Part shown: positions 1 through 5,464 of the stretch, piece after piece
Layout of the letters: each line of letters opens with the position of its first letter
How positions within the stretch are numbered: the stretch's first letter is position 1
Assembly (NCBI GenBank): GCA_038110465.1
Contig: JAYNJU010000025.1
Span: 1 to 6,071 of the forward strand
Direction: 5' to 3'
Origin: Marisimplicoccus sp038110465
GTDB lineage: Bacteria > Bacteroidota > Bacteroidia > Flavobacteriales > Flavobacteriaceae
DNA: 6,071 nt
Program-made: the position numbers and the translations under genes
Notes under the pieces: model-generated
Database searches by the model: none
Told to the model about the DNA's origin: nothing
Seen by the model: only the letters and a program-made list of their open reading frames with translations

Positions 1-7
1 TTGAATT

Positions 8-952
8 ATGATTGCAAAGATATTTGAGAAGTTTTCATATACATCAATATCTATCTCTGTTGTACTTTGTTTAATTATTTCTTATCAATATATACAGCTT
101 GATTTTGCCTGGTCTTTTACAAATTCCAAAATTTTAAATGGAATCCTAATCTTTGGCTCTTTTATGTTAACAAGCTATTGTATTAATTCCATTTCAAGTA
201 GCTTTAATTTAGATAGAGCCAATAGAAACTTTTTACATCTTCTCTTATACCCACTAGTTGTTTTGACTTATCCTGTTGAAACTATAGACATAAGATTTAT
301 TCTCGCTTCAACAGCTGTTTGGTCTTCGTGGAGAAATTTTAGAATTTTTTTAGAAACAACTAATCGTGAGAAAAGAATAAAAAGAGTTTTGGATTCAACA
401 ATACTTGCAAGTATATCATCATTTTTGATTATTGAGAATATTTTTTTGATCCTAATTTTAGTAATTTCTTATATCAGTTCGAACGTAAAACGAGATAATC
501 GAGTTTTAATTATTTTATTTGGCGCTCCCATAGTATTATTAATATCTTTTCAAATTATAGCTAGTTTTATTTCTATTGATTCATTTTTATTTAGCTCTTA
601 TTTATACGGAGAGGAGTTTAAAATAAAATCTAATTTTTCATTTGCACTTACAGCACAATTAATCCCGTTTCTTTTAATATTAATCCTTTATACAATCTCT
701 ATTATACTTAAGTTTATAAAGACCAAGTCTTCACAAAGAAAAATACTTGACTTAATAGGTGTATTTTTCTGTTTTGGATTAATCTGTTTCATTTTGATGC
801 ATGAAAATTTAAGTGGCTCAGAGTTTCATTATTTATCTTTACCTCTTGTATATATGATTTCACAAATTTTCAATAAAAGAAATAATAGTTCTCTTGTAAA
901 CTATATCTTTATACCCATTATTATTTCAATTATAGTTTTTAAGCAATTATGA
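8..952 (+). CDS. DUF6427 family polytopic membrane protein
   Basis: A 314-residue, very hydrophobic protein with roughly nine to eleven predicted membrane segments (about residues 10-30, 42-62, 75-91, 95-112, 129-157, 166-190, 212-236, 245-265, 272-288 and 297-312), joined by short basic loops such as residues 119-127. No catalytic motif is visible. Length, the LDRANRNFLHLL-type stretch near residue 68 and the position directly before a DUF4254 gene fit DUF6427, an uncharacterised Bacteroidota family; I recognise this by pattern and context, not by search. An in-frame TGA at positions 2-4 shows that the coding region starts inside the window, and the ATG at 8 is the first start codon after it. 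The stop codon overlaps the next start as ATGA at 949-952, so the two genes are probably translationally coupled. A role in carrying or handling a surface-glycan intermediate can be inferred only from the glycosyltransferase two genes downstream. Confidence 0.75.
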   Translation: MIAKIFEKFSYTSISISVVLCLIISYQYIQLDFAWSFTNSKILNGILIFGSFMLTSYCINSISSSFNLDRANRNFLHLLLYPLVVLTYPVETIDIRFILASTAVWSSWRNFRIFLETTNREKRIKRVLDSTILASISSFLIIENIFLILILVISYISSNVKRDNRVLIILFGAPIVLLISFQIIASFISIDSFLFSSYLYGEEFKIKSNFSFALTAQLIPFLLILILYTISIILKFIKTKSSQRKILDLIGVFFCFGLICFILMHENLSGSEFHYLSLPLVYMISQIFNKRNNSSLVNYIFIPIIISIIVFKQL

Positions 953-1566
953 GCAAACAACCATTAAGTTCTTTAGCAATTAGTGTATTTGAAAAATCTG
1001 TGGAAGACTATCACGTTTTTGATGACATCAACAAAGAAGTAAACAATCCATATGAGGACAAATCATTTGAACATTTATTGTATGAAAAAAACTGGATTGA
1101 TACAGTTCAATGGCATTATGAGGATATAATTAGAGATCCTAATATAAATCCAATAGAGGGCATGAAATTAAAAAGATTAATTGATAGCTCTAATCAAAAT
1201 AGAACTGAGATGGTTGAATACATTGATTCATATTTTTTACAGCTATATTCTAACATCACTCCAAATAATAACGCAAAGATAAACACTGAGAGTCCAGCTT
1301 GGGCTTTTGATAGACTTTCAATTTTGATTCTTAAAATATATCATATGAGAGAAGAGTCAATTCGATCCGATGTTGATGAAAAACACAGAAAAAGTTGCTC
1401 TGATAAATTAAATGTTTTAATTGAGCAAAAAAAGGACTTATCACTTTCAATTGATCAACTATTAGAAGATTTATCATCTGGAAATAAAAAAATGAAGACA
1501 TATAAACAGATGAAAATGTATAATGATGAGACTTTGAACCCTGTGTTATATAAAAAAAATGAGTAG
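949..1566 (+). CDS. DUF4254 domain-containing protein
   Basis: A 205-residue soluble, probably all-helical protein with no signal peptide or membrane segment. The strongest match to the DUF4254 family is the block at residues 47-64, KNWIDTVQWHYEDIIRDP. It is followed by NTESPAWAFDRLSIL at residues 112-126 and by YKQMKMYNDETLNPVLYKK at the C-terminus (185-203). The concentration of invariant Trp, His, Asp, Glu and Arg residues suggests a functional surface or active site, but no reaction is known to me for this family. The start ATG overlaps the stop of the membrane-protein gene by four bases. The end overlaps the glycosyltransferase gene by eight bases, at an A8 run. In Bacteroidota DUF4254 genes commonly sit next to a GT9 glycosyltransferase, as here, so a shared role in glycan assembly is a reasonable inference. 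Family assignment is strong; function is unknown. Confidence 0.88.
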   Translation: MSKQPLSSLAISVFEKSVEDYHVFDDINKEVNNPYEDKSFEHLLYEKNWIDTVQWHYEDIIRDPNINPIEGMKLKRLIDSSNQNRTEMVEYIDSYFLQLYSNITPNNNAKINTESPAWAFDRLSILILKIYHMREESIRSDVDEKHRKSCSDKLNVLIEQKKDLSLSIDQLLEDLSSGNKKMKTYKQMKMYNDETLNPVLYKKNE

Positions 1567-2626
1567 AAACATTGACAGACCTATATTGGTTTTTAGGTTT
1601 TCATCTCTTGGGGATATTGCCATGACTGTCCCAGTTCTCAGGTCTTTTTTTTCAACCTATCCAAATCAAAAAATAATCTTTGTGTCGCGTTCATACGCAA
1701 AGCCGCTTTTTGATGAGTTCTCAAATTTAGAATTTATAACTGTTGACTTTAAAGGTGAAAATAAAGGATTAAAGGGATTGATTAGGCTGTACAGGAAATT
1801 AAAAAAAACAAAAGCTAAATCAGTAATTGATTTACACAGTGTCATAAGAACACATGTTTTGAACTTACTTTTTAAATTATCGTTTGTCAAAGTCAATTCA
1901 ATAAATAAATCTAGAGCTGAAAGAAAAAAACTAACAAGAAAGAAAAACAAAATTTTTAAACCATTAACTAATACTCATTACAAATACTCAGATGTTTTTA
2001 GAAAAGCAGGCTTTCCTGTAGATCTTTCAAACCATGAATATCCGATTAACCCATATCTTGCAGAGGAGAGTATTGAAAATCAATTATTATCAAGAAAAAA
2101 CAATAAACCTGCTATAGGCATAGCTCCCTTTGCATCATTTAAAGGAAAAAGTTATCCTCTTGACTTAATGCAAAACGTTATAGCATATCTTCAAAAAAAT
2201 CATGTCATATATCTCTTTGGGGGAGGTAATGACGATTTAAAGCAACTGCAAGTGTGGGAAAAAGCTTATGAAAATGTTTTTGATGTTTCAAAATCATTGA
2301 GTTTAAAACAGCAGCTTAATTTAATTTCTTATTTAAATCTTATGATATCAATGGACTCAGCAAATGGTCACCTAGCAGCTAATCTTGGAGTTCCTGTTTT
2401 AACAATTTGGGGTATGACACACCCTTTCTGTGGTTTTGCTCCATTTAATCAACCAATAGAAAATTCACTAACAATTAATAGAAACAAATATCCATTAATT
2501 CCTACATCAATATTTGGAGACAAAGTTCCTAAAGGATATGAAGCTGCTTTAAGATCAATTGAATCTAAAGAGGTAATTGAAAAGGCTTTAGAAATATTGA
2601 GCTTAACTAAACCTGGTCATAGTTAA
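1559..2626 (+). CDS. Glycosyltransferase family 9 (heptosyltransferase-like) protein
   Basis: A 355-residue GT-B fold glycosyltransferase resembling the ADP-heptose:LPS heptosyltransferases (WaaC/WaaF, RfaF-like). The N-terminal Rossmann half opens with FRFSSLGDIAMTVPVL (12-27); Asp19 corresponds to the conserved acidic residue of the family. A basic segment (about 111-136) lies before the inter-domain region. The C-terminal nucleotide-sugar half starts near GIAPFASFKGKSYP (187-200), where Lys197 aligns with the family's conserved lysine. It continues with the glycine-rich FGGGNDD (220-226) and the DSANGH motif (266-271), the equivalent of the DTGxxH donor-site motif. Length is normal and no key residue is missing. 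It probably transfers a sugar to a surface glycan or lipid A-core-like acceptor on the cytoplasmic side; donor and acceptor cannot be read from sequence. It is third in a coupled unit, and its 3' end overlaps the convergent ferredoxin gene by 20 bases. Confidence 0.9.
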   Translation: MSRNIDRPILVFRFSSLGDIAMTVPVLRSFFSTYPNQKIIFVSRSYAKPLFDEFSNLEFITVDFKGENKGLKGLIRLYRKLKKTKAKSVIDLHSVIRTHVLNLLFKLSFVKVNSINKSRAERKKLTRKKNKIFKPLTNTHYKYSDVFRKAGFPVDLSNHEYPINPYLAEESIENQLLSRKNNKPAIGIAPFASFKGKSYPLDLMQNVIAYLQKNHVIYLFGGGNDDLKQLQVWEKAYENVFDVSKSLSLKQQLNLISYLNLMISMDSANGHLAANLGVPVLTIWGMTHPFCGFAPFNQPIENSLTINRNKYPLIPTSIFGDKVPKGYEAALRSIESKEVIEKALEILSLTKPGHS

Positions 2627-2888
2627 TAGTCACTTCATCTGATGTCGGTCTTGACTGACAAGATAAAATATAGCCATCTTGAATTTCATCATCTGTCAAA
2701 ATTTGGTTGTTATCCATTTCAACAGATCCAGATTCTAGTTTTGCCAAACAGGTGCTACAGATTCCGCCTTGACATGAATATGGTGCATCAATATCATTTT
2801 CCAATGCTAACTCTAAAATAGTTTTATCTTCTTCCATCTGAAGATTATATTCAATTTCATCACAAATAATTTTTACCTTTTTTGACAT
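2607..2888 (-). CDS. Stand-alone plant-type [2Fe-2S] ferredoxin
   Basis: A 93-residue acidic soluble protein with the complete [2Fe-2S] ligand set Cys39, Cys44, Cys47 and Cys77 (CX4CX2CX29C). The binding loop is PYSCQGGICSTCLAKL (36-51), and the fourth cysteine lies in YILSCQSRP (73-81). It should act as a one-electron carrier in the cytoplasm. The closest pattern I recognise is the C-terminal ferredoxin domain of PaaE-like ferredoxin-NAD(P)H reductases, including the NQILTDDEIQDG stretch at 61-72. No flavin or NAD domain is attached, and none fits before the next gene. I chose the ATG at 2888; an in-frame GTG at 2894 would add only two residues. The gene is convergent with the glycosyltransferase (20-base overlap) and divergent from the bactofilin, so it is probably transcribed on its own. 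Its redox partner is unknown. Confidence 0.88.
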   Translation of the reverse strand: MSKKVKIICDEIEYNLQMEEDKTILELALENDIDAPYSCQGGICSTCLAKLESGSVEMDNNQILTDDEIQDGYILSCQSRPTSDEVTINYDQV

Positions 2889-2916
2889 AAACACATTTTT
2901 GATGACGCAATAATAC

Positions 2917-2938
2917 TAAATAATTAAGTAATTATTTA
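2917..2938. repeat. Perfect AT-rich inverted repeat in the divergent intergenic region
   Basis: Two perfect 10-base arms, TAAATAATTA and TAATTATTTA, are separated by AG. The dyad lies between the divergent ferredoxin and bactofilin starts, 28 bases from the ferredoxin ATG and 37 bases from the bactofilin ATG. It could be an operator for a dimeric regulator, or a chance palindrome in very AT-rich DNA. There is no GC-rich stem, so it is not a convincing terminator. Confidence 0.5.
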
Positions 2939-2975
2939 AAATAAAATTGTAATTTGCTTTCCCAATTTTTGAAAA

Positions 2976-3377
2976 ATGAAAAATTATAACTCATCTGCAA
3001 GCTGCTGTATTTTAGAGACTAATAGCTCAATTAAAGGAGAGTTCAAGTCTGAATGCGATTTTAGAGTTGATGGTAATTTTGACGGTAGTATACAGACCAA
3101 AGGAAAAGTTGTTGTTGGAAAAAATGGTATTGTTGAGGGTACAATTATATGTGCTTCTGCAGACATTGAAGGAAAATTGAACGGGACCATTCATGTTGAA
3201 GATCTTCTTACAATTAGATCCACTGGAGAGGTTAAAGGTGATGTAATTATGTCTAAACTAGTAGTTGAATCAGGAGCTATCTTTAATGCTAAATCATCAA
3301 TGCAGAATGAAGCTAACAGTGAGGCTACTCTAAAGAAAATTACAAACTTTAACGAAGCTCGTGAAAAAACAGCCTAA
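2976..3377 (+). CDS. Bactofilin (polymer-forming cytoskeletal protein)
   Basis: A 133-residue protein dominated by a bactofilin domain at about residues 17-108. It has short alternating hydrophobic strands with regularly spaced glycines, as in KGEFKSECDFRVDGNFDGSI (20-39), TKGKVVVGKNGIVEG (41-55) and SADIEGKLNG (61-70). This pattern is typical of the right-handed beta-helix that lets bactofilins polymerise without nucleotide. Short disordered tails flank the core: an N-terminal one with two adjacent cysteines (10-11) and a charged C-terminal one (109-133). There is no signal peptide, so it should be cytoplasmic or membrane-associated. The start ATG at 2976 follows an A-rich leader with no Shine-Dalgarno. 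It is the first gene of the run into the ATP synthase genes and overlaps the AtpZ-like gene by 17 bases. Bactofilins act in cell shape and in positioning cell-wall or polar proteins; any specific role in ATP synthase biology is inferred from position only. Confidence 0.9.
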   Translation: MKNYNSSASCCILETNSSIKGEFKSECDFRVDGNFDGSIQTKGKVVVGKNGIVEGTIICASADIEGKLNGTIHVEDLLTIRSTGEVKGDVIMSKLVVESGAIFNAKSSMQNEANSEATLKKITNFNEAREKTA

Positions 3378-3564
3378 ACCTTGGGTAATTTTTTCAGGTT
3401 TAGTTTTCCAAATAGCAATTATAATGTTCCTTTTAACCAATGCAGGAACTTGGTTAGACAACTATTATAACAATCAATCAGGACAATTCACAATTGGCTT
3501 ATCTTTACTTGGTATAATACTGGTAGTTATCATGATTATTAGTCAAACAAAAAATTTAAAATAA
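3361..3564 (+). CDS. atpZ: AtpZ/AtpI family small membrane protein
   Basis: A 67-residue protein with two predicted membrane helices (about 9-28 and 43-61). The end of helix 1 carries AGTWLD (28-33), matching the G-x-W-L-D signature of AtpZ/AtpI proteins encoded ahead of F0 genes. Members are linked to ATP synthase assembly, including c-ring formation for AtpI, and to cation transport in some bacteria; the role here is inferred. The start is a GTG inside the end of the bactofilin gene. An in-frame stop at 3331-3333 leaves no other ATG, GTG or TTG between it and 3361, and the next ATG (3424) would cut into helix 1, so GTG is the best choice. The 17-base overlap implies co-translation with the bactofilin. 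The gene ends 85 bases before the preferred atpB start. Confidence 0.82.
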   Translation: MKKQPKPWVIFSGLVFQIAIIMFLLTNAGTWLDNYYNNQSGQFTIGLSLLGIILVVIMIISQTKNLK

Positions 3565-3590
3565 CTTTTTAAATTTTGGCTTAAAATGAT

Positions 3591-3621
3591 TTTATAAATA
3601 CCTATTTATAATGTACATTTG
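3591..3621 (+). promoter_or_regulatory. Putative Bacteroidota-type promoter for atpB
   Basis: TACATTTG at 3614-3621 is an exact match to the Bacteroidota primary sigma factor -7 consensus TAnnTTTG. TTTA at 3591-3594, 19 bases upstream, is a one-mismatch match to the -33 TTTG element. Transcription would begin a few bases after 3621, giving a leader of roughly 20-25 bases before the ATG at 3650. It would give the F0F1 genes a promoter independent of bactofilin-atpZ. It is the best promoter match I see between genes; the upstream element is weak. Confidence 0.45.
3592..3611. repeat. Perfect AT-rich inverted repeat upstream of atpB
   Basis: Arms TTATAAATA and TATTTATAA (9 bases each) are separated by CC. 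The dyad ends two bases before the putative -7 box at 3614-3621, so it would fill the promoter spacer. It could be an operator or a DNA-shape element. Chance is not excluded in such AT-rich DNA. Confidence 0.45.
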
Positions 3622-3649
3622 TGCCCGAAATTTATCTACTTGTTTTAAT

Positions 3650-4720
3650 ATGATTTACCGGCCGAGCAAATTTCATCTTGTTAGTTTAATGCTCCTAGTC
3701 GCGCCTCTAATTTTTGCTGAAGAAGAAAAAAAAGAGCAAACATTACAAGAAGAGATTACTGAATATATTTATCACCATGTTCAAGACTCGCATGATTTTG
3801 CTTTATTCTCAACAAAAGATAAAAAAACAGGAGAAAAAAAATATTATGGCTTTCCACTTCCAGTTATTCTAATTGATGACGGATTAAAAGTATTCATGTC
3901 TTCAAAGCTTGATCATGGTAAAAAAGTTGTTGAAGCATCAGGAAAGTATTACAAATTATATCATTCAAAAATATATGAAACTAATTCTGAAGGATACATT
4001 TCATATGACGAAGAGGGTAATGTTACAAACGCAATGCCTTTAGATTTGTCAATAACTAAAAGTGTCTTCTCTATAGTTCTAGTTTCTCTTTTAATGTTTT
4101 ATATTTTCAGATCTTTAGCAATTTCTTACAAGGGGAATAATCAAATTGCTTCAGGGATAGGCAGGTTTTTTGAGCCTATTGTGATTTATATTAGAGATGA
4201 GATTGCAATTCCAAGTATTGGAGAAGAAAAATATAAAAAATATATGGCTTTTTTATTGACCTTATTTTTCTTTATATGGTTTTTAAATTTGCTTGGTCTA
4301 AGCCCATTAGGCGTTAATGTTACAGGAAATATTGCAGTAACATTTGGCTTGGCTTTGATTACTTTTTTAATTACAAATTTCACTGCAAACAAAACTTATT
4401 GGAAACATATCTTTTGGATGCCAGGAGTTCCAGTTTGGTTAAAACCACTTCTTGCACCAATTGAACTTTTGGGAGTATTTATAAAGCCATTTTCATTAAT
4501 GATAAGGCTTTATGCTAATATTCTTGCAGGTCATATTGTACTTTATAGCTTGATAGGACTAATCTTCATTTTTAAAAATTTAGTTGGATCAAGCCTATCT
4601 CTCGTCCTTGTGTTTTTTATTTCAATAATTGAGGTATTAGTTGCTCTTTTACAAGCATACATTTTTACGCTTTTATCAGCACTTTACTTCGGTTTTGCAG
4701 TTCAAGAGGACGATCATTAA
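3650..4720 (+). CDS. atpB: F0F1 ATP synthase subunit a
   Basis: Subunit a (356 residues from the ATG at 3650) forms the two half-channels that carry protons to the rotating c-ring. A signal peptide is visible (basic start, hydrophobic residues 9-22, likely cleavage after Ala23). It is followed by a periplasmic extension of about 110 residues, typical of Bacteroidota, and then by the membrane core from about residue 135. The essential arginine is Arg286 in SLMIRLYANILAGH. His295 and Glu328 occupy the sites equivalent to E. coli Glu219 and His245, the swapped arrangement common in many bacteria, and Gln335 matches Gln252. An in-frame ATG at 3611 would give 369 residues. I prefer 3650 because the extra 13 residues do not look conserved, they precede a good signal peptide, and a -7 box lies at 3614-3621. 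The gene is followed after 32 bases by atpE. Confidence 0.95.
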   Translation: MIYRPSKFHLVSLMLLVAPLIFAEEEKKEQTLQEEITEYIYHHVQDSHDFALFSTKDKKTGEKKYYGFPLPVILIDDGLKVFMSSKLDHGKKVVEASGKYYKLYHSKIYETNSEGYISYDEEGNVTNAMPLDLSITKSVFSIVLVSLLMFYIFRSLAISYKGNNQIASGIGRFFEPIVIYIRDEIAIPSIGEEKYKKYMAFLLTLFFFIWFLNLLGLSPLGVNVTGNIAVTFGLALITFLITNFTANKTYWKHIFWMPGVPVWLKPLLAPIELLGVFIKPFSLMIRLYANILAGHIVLYSLIGLIFIFKNLVGSSLSLVLVFFISIIEVLVALLQAYIFTLLSALYFGFAVQEDDH

Positions 4721-4752
4721 TTTAACTAAATGTATAACTTAAAATAAAAAAA

Positions 4753-4947
4753 ATGGAAATACCTAAAATAGTCGGAGCAGGGCTTGTAATTATCGGAACC
4801 GGAATCGGAATTGGTCTTATTGGTCGTGGTGCTATGGATGCTATTGGGAGACAGCCTGATGCATCAAATAAAATTCTAGTTGCAGCAATTGTAATTGCAG
4901 CTCTTGTTGAAGGAATTGCTTTCGCTGCATTATTTGCTGTAAACTAA
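4753..4947 (+). CDS. atpE: F0F1 ATP synthase subunit c
   Basis: A 64-residue two-helix hairpin that oligomerises into the rotor ring. Helix 1 carries the glycine packing motif at Gly15, 17, 19 and 21. The cytoplasmic loop has the conserved Arg33-Gln34-Pro35 that contacts F1 gamma and epsilon. Helix 2 carries the ion-binding carboxylate Glu53 in ALVEGIAFAALF. Compared with Na+-type c subunits such as Ilyobacter, the position of the Na+-ligand Gln is Ile20, and the residue after the carboxylate is Gly54 rather than Ser or Thr. Proton coupling is therefore expected. Length is normal for the phylum. The start follows an A-rich leader (TTAAAATAAAAAAA) without Shine-Dalgarno, which may support the high expression this multicopy subunit needs. 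Atypical ring size cannot be judged from sequence. Confidence 0.97.
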   Translation: MEIPKIVGAGLVIIGTGIGIGLIGRGAMDAIGRQPDASNKILVAAIVIAALVEGIAFAALFAVN

Positions 4948-4957
4948 TAAATAGTTC

Positions 4958-5464
4958 ATGGAAAAATTAATAAGTGAATTTTCTTCAGGCCTGTTTTTTT
5001 GGCAAACTCTAATATTTGTAACCTTAATATTTTTATTAAGAAAATATGCTTGGAAACCTATATTAGATACAGTTAATGAAAGAGAAAAATCTATTAGAGA
5101 TTCTTTGAATTCTGCAAAACAAGCTAAAAAAGAAATGGAAAATCTTCAAGCAGAAAATAAAAAAATTCTTCAAGAAGCAAGAGCTGAAAGTGACGCCATG
5201 ATAAACCAGGCAAAACAATCAGGGAAAGAACTAGTCGAAAAAGCTAAGAATGATGCTCGTAATGAGGCAGAAAATATTTTAGCTCAAGCTAGAGCTTCAA
5301 TTGAAAATGAAAAAAGATCTGCAATGAATGAAATTAAAAATCAAGTTGCAGAACTATCAATTGAAATAGCTCAAAAAGTAATAGATCAAGAACTTGATGA
5401 AAATAAAAAACATCAAGCCTATATTGATAAACTTCTTAAAGAAAAAAAGTTTGATTTAGAATGA
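4958..5464 (+). CDS. atpF: F0F1 ATP synthase subunit b
   Basis: Subunit b (168 residues) is the peripheral stalk that holds the F1 head still against the rotor. One N-terminal membrane helix lies at about 9-28 (SSGLFFWQTLIFVTLIFLL), followed by the conserved Trp32-Lys33-Pro34 boundary. A long charged helix rich in Ala, Glu, Lys and Gln (about 40-130) forms the dimeric coiled coil. The C-terminal region (AELSIEIAQKVIDQEL, 131-146) is where delta binds. Length is normal and there is a single gene copy here, so a homodimeric stalk is expected; a second b' gene elsewhere cannot be excluded. It starts 10 bases after atpE. Its stop overlaps the atpH start as ATGA at 5461-5464, indicating coupled translation. 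Confidence 0.96.
   Translation: MEKLISEFSSGLFFWQTLIFVTLIFLLRKYAWKPILDTVNEREKSIRDSLNSAKQAKKEMENLQAENKKILQEARAESDAMINQAKQSGKELVEKAKNDARNEAENILAQARASIENEKRSAMNEIKNQVAELSIEIAQKVIDQELDENKKHQAYIDKLLKEKKFDLE

Noticed and set aside
1666..1950. Minus-strand open frame inside the glycosyltransferase gene
   Set aside because: Its composition mirrors the plus-strand gene, it shows no recognisable motif, and the plus-strand product is clearly a GT9 enzyme.
1669..1966. Lys/Arg-rich segment of the glycosyltransferase (about residues 111-136) as a sign of frameshift or insertion
   Set aside because: The reading frame stays open with normal codon use, and a basic stretch here is usual in this Bacteroidota GT9 group.
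2643..2660. Hairpin TGTCGGTC / GACTGACA just after the glycosyltransferase stop, as a terminator
   Set aside because: It has one G-T wobble and only two unpaired loop bases, no T-tract follows on the plus strand, and the bases encode the conserved SCQSRP region of the ferredoxin, which explains them.
2908..2915. Minus-strand TATTATTG as a promoter box for the ferredoxin gene
   Set aside because: One mismatch to the consensus and no upstream element; in DNA this AT-rich such matches are expected.
2950..2956. TAATTTG as a -7 promoter box for the bactofilin gene
   Set aside because: It is one base shorter than TAnnTTTG and I see no TTG-type element at the right distance upstream; too weak to list.
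3567..3586. TTTTAA / TTAAAA stem after atpZ as a terminator
   Set aside because: The stem is six A-T pairs with an eight-base loop and no following T-tract; too unstable to support.
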